Shown: piece after piece, positions 23,787 through 31,890 of the stretch
Numbering within the stretch: the first letter of the stretch is position 1
Layout: every line of letters begins with the position of its first letter
DNA from: Dehalococcoidia bacterium
GTDB taxonomy: Bacteria > Chloroflexota > Dehalococcoidia > GIF9 > AB-539-J10
Direction: 5' to 3'
NCBI GenBank assembly: GCA_030621105.1
Contig: JAUXIH010000002.1
Coordinates: 1 to 31,890, forward strand
DNA length: 31,890 nucleotides
The notes under the pieces: model-generated
The model's input: the letters and a program-made list of their open reading frames with translations, nothing else
What the model was told of the DNA's origin: nothing
The model's database searches: none
Made by a program: the position numbers and the translations under genes

Positions 23787-26237
23787 ATGCCACTAACTAG
23801 TACAGTCATACCGGTTGATATTGCCGAAGAGATGAGAAGTTCTTATCTGGACTACGCCATGAGCGTTATTGTCTCCCGGGCACTTCCCGATGTCCGCGAT
23901 GGCCTGAAACCGGCACAGAGACGCATCCTGTATGCCATGGGTGAACTGGGGATGCGCCACAATAGTTCCTACAGGAAGAGCGCCCGCGTTGTCGGTGATG
24001 TGCTGGGCAAGTATCATCCTCACGGGGACTCCTCGATCTATGATGCCATGGTGCGTATGGCACAGCCCTTTTCTCTCAGGTATGTTTTTGTGGACGGACA
24101 GGGAAATTTTGGCAGCGTTGATGGTGATCCTCCCGCTGCAATGAGGTATACCGAGGTTCGGCTGGCCCGCATTGCTGAGGAGATGCTGGTTGACATAGAT
24201 GAAAATACCGTTGACTTTACCCCTAATTTTGATGATTCCTTTGAAGAGCCGGTGGTGTTGCCGGCCAAGTTGCCCAATTTGCTGATTAATGGTGCCTCGG
24301 GCATTGCTGTTGGCATGGCAACCAACATCCCTCCACACAATTTGACCGAGATATGTGCTGCCACGATATACCTGATTGATCATCCGGAATCTACCTCTGA
24401 AGACCTTATGGAGCAGGTTAAGGGACCTGATTTCCCCACTGGTGGCATTATTCTGGGCCGTGAGGGCATCAGGAATGCCTATATTACTGGACATGGAAAG
24501 GTTGTGGTACGCGCCAGGATTGACGAGGCGAAGAGCCGGAGAGGAAGGGGGCAGATAGTGATTACCGAGCTTCCCTATCAGGTGAACAAGGCCGTTTTGG
24601 TGGAGAGAATAGCCATGTTGGCCAAGGATAGGAAGATTGAAGGCATATCTGAGGTGCGTGATGAGTCTGACAGGGATGGGTTGCGACTGGTGGTGGATTT
24701 GAGGAGGGAGACGCAGCCCGAGCGGGTTCTTAACAATCTATACAAATATACTTCAATGCAATCCTCCTTTTTTATCAACATGGTGGCACTGGTTAAAGGA
24801 CAACCAAAAGTGATTGACCTGAGAGAGGCGCTGAATTGTTATATTGACTTTCGGCGCGATGTTATTATCCGGCGCTCGCAGTTTGAGCTGGATAAAGCTC
24901 AGGGCAGGGCTCATATCCTCGAGGGACTCACAGTTGCTCTCGATAACATGGAACGAGTTATCAGGCTTATTCGTGGCTCGGAAACCGTTGAGTCTGCCCG
25001 CATTGCCTTGATGGTTGAATTTGGCCTCAGCCAGGTCCAGGTCCAGGCTATTCTTGATATGCCGCTTCGGCGACTGGCGCATCTGGAGAGGGAGAAGGTG
25101 GCCAGTGAGTATACTGAGCTCAGGAGGAGGATATCTGAACTGGAAGGCGTTATTGCCAGCCCGGAGAAGGTGCTATCCTTGATCAAGCAGGATCTCGCTG
25201 AGCTTCAAACCCAGTATGGGGATAATCGGCACACGCAGATTGTTGATGAAGAGGTGACCGAGTTTCGCCAGGAGGAGCTTGTCCCTCATCAGAAAGTGAT
25301 AGTGGCGCTCAGCGAGCAGGGGTTTATCAAGCGTATTCCTGCGAAGAACTATAGCTTGCAGCGCCGTGGAGGCAAAGGGGTTATGGGTATGCGGACCCGC
25401 GAGGAAGATTCCGTGAGGCATATTCTGGTTGCTGATACTCATGATAGCCTGCTGTTTTTTACCAGGCAGGGCAAGGTTTATTGTCTCAGGTGCTATGATA
25501 TTCCAGAGCAACTGTCCCGGACAACCAAAGGCGTGTCTCTGGTGAACTTACTGCCTATCGATTTATCAGATGAAATTACGGCACTGCTGGCGGTGACCAC
25601 CTGGGACAGCGAGAAGTTTTTGTTGATGGCTACCAGAAATGGCATTGTTAAGAAGACTGCCCTAAATAGATTCGCTGCTATCAGGAGAACAGGGCTCATT
25701 GCTATGAGCCTCAGGAATCTGGATGAACTGGTCTCGGTCAAAGTGCTTGCTGACCCGGATGAAGTTATCATGGTTAGCCGGAAAGGGCAAGCGGTCAAGT
25801 TTAAAGTAGGGGCCTTGAGAACGGCATCGCGAACTAGCGGCGGCGTGCGCGGTATCCGCCTGGTGGATGATCGTCTGGTGGATATGGGTGTGGCCTCCCC
25901 TGATGCTTATCTCCTCACGGTAACGGAAAAAGGCTTTGGCAGGCTAACCCCCATCGCCAATTACCCCTTACACCGGCGGGGGGGCAAGGGGGTTAGGGGG
26001 TATAACGTGGGGGAGAAAACTGGCAAGGTGCTGGCAGCCAAGTTTGTGTGCCGGGGCAGAGGATATCTGGTGATGTTATCGGCCAGGGGCAACATGGAGC
26101 GTATTCCGATTGAGGGAATCTCGGTGCAGAGAAGAAGTAGCCGTGGGGTTCGCTTAATGAGATTGAGTGGCGGCGATCGCGTGGTCTCGGTAACCACGGA
26201 TGATATTGACCTGGGGACAGAAGGTGCTGCTGACTGA
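23787..26237 (+). CDS. gyrA: DNA gyrase subunit A
   Basis: 816 residues, the DNA-cutting subunit that with GyrB introduces negative supercoils. The catalytic tyrosine is Y121 in RYTEVRL. The quinolone-determining segment HPHGDSSIYDA keeps the serine and aspartate typical of sensitive enzymes (S82, D86). A coiled coil follows at about 420-480. The GyrA box QRRGGKG is at 525-531, which marks true gyrase over ParC, and a degenerate repeat (HRRGGKG) lies later in the C-terminal beta-pinwheel. The ATG has GGAGAGGAG ahead. Confidence 0.96.
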   Translation: MPLTSTVIPVDIAEEMRSSYLDYAMSVIVSRALPDVRDGLKPAQRRILYAMGELGMRHNSSYRKSARVVGDVLGKYHPHGDSSIYDAMVRMAQPFSLRYVFVDGQGNFGSVDGDPPAAMRYTEVRLARIAEEMLVDIDENTVDFTPNFDDSFEEPVVLPAKLPNLLINGASGIAVGMATNIPPHNLTEICAATIYLIDHPESTSEDLMEQVKGPDFPTGGIILGREGIRNAYITGHGKVVVRARIDEAKSRRGRGQIVITELPYQVNKAVLVERIAMLAKDRKIEGISEVRDESDRDGLRLVVDLRRETQPERVLNNLYKYTSMQSSFFINMVALVKGQPKVIDLREALNCYIDFRRDVIIRRSQFELDKAQGRAHILEGLTVALDNMERVIRLIRGSETVESARIALMVEFGLSQVQVQAILDMPLRRLAHLEREKVASEYTELRRRISELEGVIASPEKVLSLIKQDLAELQTQYGDNRHTQIVDEEVTEFRQEELVPHQKVIVALSEQGFIKRIPAKNYSLQRRGGKGVMGMRTREEDSVRHILVADTHDSLLFFTRQGKVYCLRCYDIPEQLSRTTKGVSLVNLLPIDLSDEITALLAVTTWDSEKFLLMATRNGIVKKTALNRFAAIRRTGLIAMSLRNLDELVSVKVLADPDEVIMVSRKGQAVKFKVGALRTASRTSGGVRGIRLVDDRLVDMGVASPDAYLLTVTEKGFGRLTPIANYPLHRRGGKGVRGYNVGEKTGKVLAAKFVCRGRGYLVMLSARGNMERIPIEGISVQRRSSRGVRLMRLSGGDRVVSVTTDDIDLGTEGAAD

Positions 26238-26267
26238 TGGAGTCGCAGGCCGAGGTAGATTGTATCT

Positions 26268-28112
26268 TTAAGGGAGAGGTTCGGACGGGTATATGCCACC
26301 TCTCGTTTGTATCCGGTTAAGGTATTTTTTGTGGCAACTATCATGCCACTGCTGCAATCCGCAAATGTTGCAGGTGCCGAATTTGCAGTCGGGAGTTTCT
26401 TCCTCCTGCCACATCCTGTGATATTCTCGCTTCAGGAAGGACGGGGTTATGCCGGTGTCTATATGTGACCAGGGCAGAGGTTCATCCAGGGCTACCTCCC
26501 GGTTGGCGTAAAGGGAAGGGGGGAGTCCCGCATGTTCGAAGGCCTCCAGCCACTTGTCATAGTTGAATAGTTCATGCCATGCGTCAAATCTGCATCCTGA
26601 TTTCCAGGCGTGGTAAATAACCTCACCGATGCGACGATCTCCTCGTGATAGAGCAGCCTCGATTTGACTGACATGAGGGTCAGCCCAGGAGAAGTTGACT
26701 CTACGACGATGTAATTCTTTTATCAGTATGCCGTACTTTGAGTGCAGGGTATCAGATGTTTCCTGCGCTACCCACTGGCAGGGCGTGTGTGGCTTGGGTA
26801 TAAGGATGGAAGCACCGACCTGTAACCTGATCCTGCCGTGCAGACGGCGTATCTTATCTATCAGGTAAACTATGCCGTCGATGTCATCCATGGTCTCACT
26901 GGGCAACCCCACCATAAAGTATAACTTTATCTTGGTCCAGCCTTTCTTCAGGACAGCATCGAGAGTTTGTAGTACCTGTTCCTCGGAGATGTTTTTGTAA
27001 ATGACGCGGCGCAGCCTGTCACTCCCGGCCTCGGGGGCAAAGGTCAAACTTGTTTTGCGTTGAGGTGGTAGTAAATCCAGTAAATGAGCAGCATCGGCAT
27101 CCAGGCGCAAGCTGGGCAGGGACAGGGATAAATTGTCATTGTGGTAACGGTGTGCCAATGTCGCAATGATCTCTGCAATGTGGGAGTGATCCCCGGAACT
27201 GAGGGATAACAGTGACATCTCGCGGTAACCGCAATGTTGTGACAGTTCATCCACCGCAGTTGTGATTTCCTCTGGTGGCCTTTCCCGCACTGGTCGGTAG
27301 ATGCTTCCTGCTTGGCAGAAACGACATCCCTGAGTGCAACCACGCTGTATCTCTATGACACCGCGGTCATGTATTACATTGATGTAAGGAACGATAGGAC
27401 TGGTGACAGGTGGCGGGAGTTTGGCCACTATCCTGCGGGTGATCTTTGCCTTGGCCTCGGGTATCAGGGGGGAGAGGGAAGGGGCGGTCCTGCCGGAGCC
27501 GTAGTCGACACGATACAGGCTGGGGATGTACACGCCGGGAACCATGGCTGATTGTTGTAGCAACTTTTGCCTTTCATGCTGGTGCTCCCGGGCGATCTCC
27601 AGCAGTTCCAGTATTATCTCCTCTCCATCACCTATTACGAACAGGTCAATGAAGTTGGCCATGGGTTCGGGATTGCTGGTACAGCTGCCCCCTGCTATGA
27701 CCAGGGGATATTTATCTCCTCTCTGGGTGGTGGACACGGGTATCTGCCCCAGGTCCAGGATGTTAAGCACGTTAGTGTAGTTAAGTTCATAGCCCAGAGA
27801 GAACCCGATGATATCGAAATCCTTGATGGGATGCTTGGTCTCCAGGCTGAACAGGGGGATGTTGTTTTTTCTCAGGGAAGCCTCCATGTCTATCCAGGGA
27901 GCGAACACTCGCTCTGCCAACACGCCAGGCTGGGAATTTATCACTTCGTACAGGATAGACATAGCCAGGTTAGACATGCCCACTTCATAGATGTCGGGAT
28001 AGCACAGGGCAAAGTGTAGAGGAGTGGAATCCCAGCTCTTGGTGATGGCGTTCCACTCAGCTCCAGTGTAGCGGCCGGGCCGGCTAACCTGCTCCAGAAT
28101 GCTGTAATTAAT
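26268..28112 (-). CDS. B12-binding-type radical SAM protein (TIGR03960-like), non-standard start
   Basis: About 614 residues. The radical SAM cluster motif CTQGCRFC (C259, C263, C266) binds a 4Fe-4S; the N-terminal third looks like a degenerate cobalamin-binding domain (DIIGFSLGYEL, GDGEEIILEL). A C-terminal cysteine patch (TCNICGLQQW) follows. The first ATG/GTG/TTG in frame (GTG 27983) would cut off conserved RYTGAEWNAITKSW and FALCYPDIYEVGMSN. That homology runs back to an in-frame stop at 28125-28127, with no standard start. AGGAG (28119-28123) sits six bases before an ATT at 28112, the best start. The function of this family is unknown; elsewhere it is often fused or next to a DUF2344 protein, not seen here. 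Confidence 0.85.
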   Translation of the reverse strand: MNYSILEQVSRPGRYTGAEWNAITKSWDSTPLHFALCYPDIYEVGMSNLAMSILYEVINSQPGVLAERVFAPWIDMEASLRKNNIPLFSLETKHPIKDFDIIGFSLGYELNYTNVLNILDLGQIPVSTTQRGDKYPLVIAGGSCTSNPEPMANFIDLFVIGDGEEIILELLEIAREHQHERQKLLQQSAMVPGVYIPSLYRVDYGSGRTAPSLSPLIPEAKAKITRRIVAKLPPPVTSPIVPYINVIHDRGVIEIQRGCTQGCRFCQAGSIYRPVRERPPEEITTAVDELSQHCGYREMSLLSLSSGDHSHIAEIIATLAHRYHNDNLSLSLPSLRLDADAAHLLDLLPPQRKTSLTFAPEAGSDRLRRVIYKNISEEQVLQTLDAVLKKGWTKIKLYFMVGLPSETMDDIDGIVYLIDKIRRLHGRIRLQVGASILIPKPHTPCQWVAQETSDTLHSKYGILIKELHRRRVNFSWADPHVSQIEAALSRGDRRIGEVIYHAWKSGCRFDAWHELFNYDKWLEAFEHAGLPPSLYANREVALDEPLPWSHIDTGITPSFLKREYHRMWQEEETPDCKFGTCNICGLQQWHDSCHKKYLNRIQTRGGIYPSEPLP

Positions 28113-28140
28113 TATGGACTCCTGTTATCTGTCTAATGGG

Positions 28141-28169
28141 ATTATAGCGGCTGGCAGAGATCCCTTCAA
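28141..28169 (-). promoter_or_regulatory. Probable promoter of the radical SAM gene
   Basis: On the minus strand: -35 TTGAAG (28164-28169), 17-base spacer, perfect -10 TATAAT (28141-28146). The start near 28134 leaves about 22 bases, containing AGGAG, before the proposed ATT start. This supports the upstream start. Confidence 0.55.
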
Positions 28170-28188
28170 CTGAACTTGGCTATTATAA

Positions 28189-28217
28189 TTGACATCTTCG
28201 TTTGTTCATGGTAGATT
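28189..28217 (+). promoter_or_regulatory. Probable promoter of the rpsL operon
   Basis: Perfect -35 TTGACA (28189-28194), 17-base spacer, -10 TAGATT (28212-28217, four of six matches). Expected start near 28224, leaving a leader of about 125 bases before rpsL. Confidence 0.6.
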
Positions 28218-28261
28218 GGCGGCTGTCTTGTGCCCTGAAGTGGAAGATGGGGCCAGGTGAT

Positions 28262-28332
28262 CCGGCTAGTCGGAACCCGAGCGTGGTGTTGGGGTTGAGG
28301 GGATGGCAGCGACTAGGCGGGTTTTGCTTGTT
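28262..28332 (+). promoter_or_regulatory. Structured rpsL leader, terminator-like hairpin
   Basis: CCGGCTAGTCG (28262-28272) pairs with CGACTAGGCGG (28310-28320), ten of eleven positions with one G-G mismatch. An inner stem AACCC (28274-28278) / GGGTT (28292-28296) sits in the loop. GTTTTGCTTGTT follows at once. The arrangement suggests an attenuator or a ribosomal-protein binding leader; the rpsL ribosome site lies just after it. Confidence 0.45.
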
Positions 28333-28349
28333 GAGAGTGGAGAGAAATA

Positions 28350-28766
28350 GTGGCAACGATTAATCAACTTATTCGTAAGTGCAGACACAAGCCTGGCAAG
28401 CGAACCAAGGTGCCTGCGCTGCACTATATTCGCAATGCTGCCAAGGGTGAGGTCAAGTGGACAGATGGATCCCCCCAGAAGCGAGGCGTTTGTATTCAAG
28501 TCAAAACAGTTACGCCTAAGAAACCTAATTCGGCACTGCGTAAAGTTGCTCGCGTCAGGCTGACCAATGGCCGGGAGGTGTCTGCGTATATACCTGGGGA
28601 AGGGCATAATTTGCAGGAGCACTCAGTCGTTTTAATTCAGGGTGGCAGGGTCAAGGACGTCCCCGGCATTCGCTATCATATAATTCGAGGAGTCTTAGAT
28701 ACTGAGGGAGTGGCCAACCGGCGGCAGGGGCGCAGCCGGTATGGAGCCAAGCAGCCTAAGAAATAG
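28350..28766 (+). CDS. rpsL: 30S ribosomal protein S12, with a 14-residue insertion
   Basis: 138 residues against 124 in E. coli. S12 sits in the decoding centre and controls accuracy. The core blocks are all present: TINQLIRK, PQKRGVC, TPKKPNSALRKVARVRL, EGHNLQEHS, GRVKDVPGIRYH. The extra length is residues 25-41, between VPAL and PQKRG, where E. coli has three residues and this protein has 17 (HYIRNAAKGEVKWTDGS). The start is GTG behind GGAGAG. First gene of the operon. Confidence 0.97.
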   Translation: MATINQLIRKCRHKPGKRTKVPALHYIRNAAKGEVKWTDGSPQKRGVCIQVKTVTPKKPNSALRKVARVRLTNGREVSAYIPGEGHNLQEHSVVLIQGGRVKDVPGIRYHIIRGVLDTEGVANRRQGRSRYGAKQPKK

Positions 28767-28782
28767 TTGAGAGGAAAATAAG

Positions 28783-29259
28783 ATGCCACGAAGAGCCAGC
28801 AGGGTGGTAGTCAGGGAGAGACCTCCTGATGCCAGATATAATAGTGTTACGGTTACCAAGTTTATCAATAAAGTTATGTCAAGGGGGCAGAAGGCCACAG
28901 CTCAGCGTATTGTGTATGATGCGCTGGAGGCGGCTAATCAGCGACTTGGCAAGGATGACCCTGCCGGGGTTTTGCAACAGGCCATCGCGAATGCTACTCC
29001 TCTGGTCATGGTGAAGTCGCGTCGTGTTGGAGGCGCGACCTACCAAGTTCCCACAGAGGTGAAAGCTGAGCGCGGCAGTTCGCTGGCAGTGAGATGGATT
29101 ATCGCCGCGGCTCGTGCTCGTAAGGGCAGGTCTATGGCAGAGAGGTTGGCGGCTGAGCTTGTTGAGGCTGCCCAGGGGCAGGGCGTTGCAGCGAAGAAAC
29201 GCAGCGACGTCCACAGGATGGCTGAGGCCAACAAGGCCTTTGCCCATTATCGATGGTGA
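28783..29259 (+). CDS. rpsG: 30S ribosomal protein S7
   Basis: 158 residues, usual length. S7 nucleates assembly of the 30S head and contacts the E-site tRNA; in E. coli it also represses its own operon. Typical blocks are seen: MPRRASR, FINKVMSRGQKATAQRIVYDAL, VKSRRVGGATYQVPTEV, RWIIAAARARKG, ending KKRSDVHRMAEANKAFAHYRW. GAGAGGA lies before the ATG, 16 bases after rpsL. Confidence 0.97.
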   Translation: MPRRASRVVVRERPPDARYNSVTVTKFINKVMSRGQKATAQRIVYDALEAANQRLGKDDPAGVLQQAIANATPLVMVKSRRVGGATYQVPTEVKAERGSSLAVRWIIAAARARKGRSMAERLAAELVEAAQGQGVAAKKRSDVHRMAEANKAFAHYRW

Positions 29260-29299
29260 TAAGTTGCCACAAGTAGAGTTAAGAGAAGCAGGAAAGACG

Positions 29300-31378
29300 A
29301 TGTCACAGGATTTTCCGTTGGGGAAAGCGCGTAATATTGGCATCATTGCTCACATAGATGCGGGCAAGACGACGGTGACCGAGAGAATTCTATTTCGCAC
29401 CGGGAGCACTTATAAGGTTGGAGGAGTTGATGATGGTACCGCAGTGATGGACTGGATGTCGCAGGAGAGGGAAAGAGGTATTACCATTACCTCGGCGGCC
29501 ATCACCTGCCCGTGGAAAGGGCATCGCATCAATATCATCGATACTCCAGGACACGTAGATTTCACTGCCGAGGTAGAGCGTAGCCTCAGGGTGTTGGATG
29601 GCGGGGTGGTGGTCTTCGATGGGGTTGCTGGAGTGGAGGCTCAATCAGAGAATGTGTGGCGCCAGGCAGACAGGTATCACGTGGCCAGGATATGTTATGT
29701 GAATAAGATGGACAGGGTTGGTGCTGATTTCTATCGCACGATGTCCATGATAGAGAGCAGGTTGCATGCCAAGGCGTTGCCGCTGTATTTACCTGTAGGT
29801 AGCGAGAGCGCATTTCGTGGCGTTATTGATCTTCTAGAGAACAAGATTCTTGTCTTCCCCGAGGAACTCGATGCGCCAGCGACCGAGGAACCCCTATCAG
29901 GAGAATACCTGCTATCCGCTGATAAGTATCGTCAGTCGCTGGTGGAAAAGCTGGCGGAAGATGATGAGCAGATTATGGAGATGTATGTCAATGAGACAGA
30001 CATCTCCCCGGAGCAGATCAGGGCGGCCATAAGGCGGCTAACGATATCCGGCAAGATTACTCCTGTTCTATGTGGCAGTGCCCTTAAAGGAAAGGGAACC
30101 CGCATGCTACTTGATGCCATTGTAGAGTATCTTCCATCTCCTCTGGATCTGCCCCCTGTGAGAGCCACCGATGTCAGGGGGGAAAAGGAGATTCTCATCG
30201 AGGCAGATGATAGTGAGCCCTTCTCAGCTCTGGTGTTCAAGGCGGTTTCTGACCCCTTCATGGGCAAATTGAGTTATCTTCGCGTTTATTCTGGGAAGGC
30301 CAGGGCAGGAGAGCAAGTATTGAATTGTAACACGGGCAGGAAAGAGCGGTTGGGCAAGTTATATCTTATGCATTCCAATCATCGAGAGGAAGTCGATGAG
30401 ATTAATACAGGAAGCATTGTGGCTACCCTGGGGCTTAAGGGTACCGTAACGGGAGATACGCTGAGCTGCCCTAAGCACCCGGTGATGTTTGAAAGTATAC
30501 GATTCCCGGACCCGGTGCTCTCTATGGCCGTCGAACCTAAGAAGAAAGTGGATCGAGATAAAGCCGATGATGTGTTGATTAAACTTGCTGCCGAGGACCC
30601 GACATTTAAGATATATAATAATCAGGAGACGGGGCAGACGCTTATTTCTGGTATGGGAGAGTTGCACTTGGAGGTGATGGTGGAGCGCATGCGCCGCGAA
30701 TTTGGCGTTGAGGTTAATGTGGGCAAACCCCAGGTGGCTTACAAAGAGGCGATTACGGTTCCGGTGGATGTTGAAGGTCGTTTTATTCGCCAGTCTGGAG
30801 GGCGGGGGCAGTATGGTCATGTCATGATCAAGATGGAGCCTGGCGAACGTGGCAGCGGATTTCACTTTGCTAATAAGGTTCGGGGAGGGGCAATCCCCAA
30901 GGAATATATCTCCCCTGTGGAGACTGGGGTCAAGGAAGCGCTGGCGGATGGGGGGATGGCAGGATGCCCTGTGGTTGATGTCAATGTAACCTTGTACGAT
31001 GGCAGTTTTCATGAGGTCGATTCCTCTGACTTTGCCTTTAAGATGGCGGGAGTGATGGCAGTAAGGAAAGGCTTGGGTAAAGCCAGGCCTGTAATTCTGG
31101 AACCGATCATGAAGATGGAGATTGTTGTTCCCAATCAATTCTTGGGCGAGGTCATTGGTGACCTGAATGCCCGAAGGGGCATAATGAGCGGAGTTGAAGC
31201 TCATGATGAGTTTCAGGTTGTCCGGTGCCTGGTTCCCATTGCGGAAACCTTTGGCTTCGCTGGCGAACTCAGGTCCATCAGCCAGGGAAGAGCCACATAC
31301 GTGATGCAATTTTCTTCCTATGAACAACTACCCTCCAATTTGATGGAGGAACTTATTACTGGCAAGAGGAAAGGGTAA
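29300..31378 (+). CDS. fusA: Elongation factor G
   Basis: 692 residues. EF-G drives translocation and, with RRF, ribosome recycling. G1 AHIDAGKT (17-24), switch ERERGITITSA, G3 DTPGH and G4 NKMD are intact; domain II, then domain III (EDPTFKIYNNQETGQTLISGMGELHLE), domain IV (GGRGQYGHV) and domain V follow. The ATG at 29300 has AGGAAAG before it and matches the family start; earlier in-frame starts overlap rpsG. It is 40 bases after rpsG. Confidence 0.97.
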   Translation: MSQDFPLGKARNIGIIAHIDAGKTTVTERILFRTGSTYKVGGVDDGTAVMDWMSQERERGITITSAAITCPWKGHRINIIDTPGHVDFTAEVERSLRVLDGGVVVFDGVAGVEAQSENVWRQADRYHVARICYVNKMDRVGADFYRTMSMIESRLHAKALPLYLPVGSESAFRGVIDLLENKILVFPEELDAPATEEPLSGEYLLSADKYRQSLVEKLAEDDEQIMEMYVNETDISPEQIRAAIRRLTISGKITPVLCGSALKGKGTRMLLDAIVEYLPSPLDLPPVRATDVRGEKEILIEADDSEPFSALVFKAVSDPFMGKLSYLRVYSGKARAGEQVLNCNTGRKERLGKLYLMHSNHREEVDEINTGSIVATLGLKGTVTGDTLSCPKHPVMFESIRFPDPVLSMAVEPKKKVDRDKADDVLIKLAAEDPTFKIYNNQETGQTLISGMGELHLEVMVERMRREFGVEVNVGKPQVAYKEAITVPVDVEGRFIRQSGGRGQYGHVMIKMEPGERGSGFHFANKVRGGAIPKEYISPVETGVKEALADGGMAGCPVVDVNVTLYDGSFHEVDSSDFAFKMAGVMAVRKGLGKARPVILEPIMKMEIVVPNQFLGEVIGDLNARRGIMSGVEAHDEFQVVRCLVPIAETFGFAGELRSISQGRATYVMQFSSYEQLPSNLMEELITGKRKG

Positions 31379-31379
31379 G

Positions 31380-31685
31380 GTGCAGCAGAAAGTTCGGGTT
31401 ACGGTCCGGGGGTTTGATCACAGGCTGGTTGATTATTCCGTACGGCAGATTGTGGAAACCGTGGAGGGGACTGGAGCAATTGTTGCGGGGCCTGTTCCTT
31501 TGCCGACGCGAATCGAGAAGTTTTGTGTCACGCGTTCCCCCAATATCGATAAGGATTCCCGGGAACAATTTGAGATCAGGACGCACAAGCGGCTCATAGA
31601 TATATTACAGCCTAACTCTAAGACGGTGGATGCGCTGACCCAGCTTAATCTGCCCTCCGGTGTGGAAATAGATATCAAGCTATAA
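31380..31685 (+). CDS. rpsJ: 30S ribosomal protein S10
   Basis: 101 residues. S10 belongs to the 30S head and is also NusE in antitermination complexes. The blocks VRVTVRGFDHRLVDYSVRQIV, GPVPLPTRIEKFCVTRSPNIDKDSREQFEIRTHKRLIDI and SGVEIDIKL match. The start is GTG one base after the fusA stop, with GAGGAAAGG inside the fusA end, so translation is probably coupled. No tuf lies between fusA and rpsJ. Confidence 0.96.
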   Translation: MQQKVRVTVRGFDHRLVDYSVRQIVETVEGTGAIVAGPVPLPTRIEKFCVTRSPNIDKDSREQFEIRTHKRLIDILQPNSKTVDALTQLNLPSGVEIDIKL

Positions 31686-31687
31686 TT

Positions 31688-31890
31688 ATGATTTCAGCTA
31701 TCATTGGCAAAAAGATTGGCATGACTCAGGTGTTCCGGGAGGATGGTGAGGCGGTAGCGGTTACTGCTGTTGAGGCCGGGCCCTGCTTTGTCACCCAGGT
31801 GAAGAGCCAGAGCAGTGATGGGTATACTGCGGTGCAGCTGGGTTTTGGCTCAGCCAAGCGATTAAATGCGGCCGCCAAGGGCCATCTTAA
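31688..31890 (+). CDS. rplC: 50S ribosomal protein L3, 5' part
   Basis: The first 67 codons of L3, cut by the window end. It opens MISAIIGKKIGMTQVFREDG and continues VTAVEAGPCFVTQVK and VQLGFG, all standard. L3 is an early 50S assembly protein near the peptidyl transferase centre. The ATG is two bases after the rpsJ stop and lacks its own ribosome site, which suggests coupling. It should continue into the rest of the S10 cluster. Confidence 0.95.
   Translation, partial: MISAIIGKKIGMTQVFREDGEAVAVTAVEAGPCFVTQVKSQSSDGYTAVQLGFGSAKRLNAAAKGHL

Noticed and set aside
29114..29299. Upstream start of fusA
   Set aside because: It lies inside rpsG in another frame; EF-G homology begins at 29300 with its own ribosome site.
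30359..31327. Long minus-strand open frame of 322 codons opposite fusA
   Set aside because: It has no recognisable motif, lies wholly opposite a well-conserved gene and has composition expected of an antisense shadow. The same holds for 13259-13714, 19113-19862 and 23793-24494.

Overview
The window is about 32 kb of mostly housekeeping chromosome from a bacterium, most likely a Chloroflexota of the Dehalococcoidia type. Signs are a Gly-tRNA ligase of the dimeric single-chain type, an archaeal-type (ApgM) phosphoglycerate mutase, a two-domain protein disulfide oxidoreductase beside a thioredoxin-reductase-like flavoprotein, a TPR protein directly upstream of gyrA, two-domain universal stress proteins, and rpsL-rpsG-fusA-rpsJ-rplC without tuf. 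The lineage is inferred from recognised protein types, not from a search.

Layout. 1-360: end of a DNRLRE-domain surface protein and a hairpin. 358-1862: a small lipoprotein and a double-domain universal stress protein broken by a one-base frameshift. 1974-3323: glyQS. 3395-5628 (minus): hpt-ade, a translationally coupled purine-salvage pair. 5757-6686: ilvE. 6699-9716 (minus): relA/spoT - rpsT - class II aldolase. 9808-14159 (plus): hisS, a second universal stress protein, gyrB. 14201-15861 (minus): obg-nadD, again overlapping by four bases. 15862-16028: an AT-rich gap (about 27% GC by hand count). 16029-17351 (minus): dnaA. 17509-20235 (plus): fmt, trxB-like, pdo. 20367-20443 (minus): tRNA-Pro(CGG). 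20487-26237 (plus): apgM-lysC, then TPR protein-gyrA. 26268-28112 (minus): a B12-binding-type radical SAM protein whose only well-placed start appears to be AUU. 28350-31890 (plus): rpsL-rpsG-fusA-rpsJ-rplC (cut by the window end).

The plus strand is C-rich left of about 15.9 kb and G-rich right of about 16.0 kb, whichever strand is coding. The switch falls in the AT-rich gap next to dnaA. This places the replication origin there, flanked by gyrB on one side and dnaA, gyrA and the ribosomal operon on the other. The DnaA recognition helix departs from the usual residues, and only one near-consensus DnaA box is visible.

Other points of note are an Obg GTPase with a degraded G3 motif; a trxB/pdo pair that looks like a split, NADH-type AhpF; a structured, terminator-like leader before rpsL; and several promoters placed so close to start codons that the mRNAs should be leaderless or nearly so. 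I found no CRISPR array, insertion sequence, prophage or obvious defence system, and no clearly new multi-gene system.
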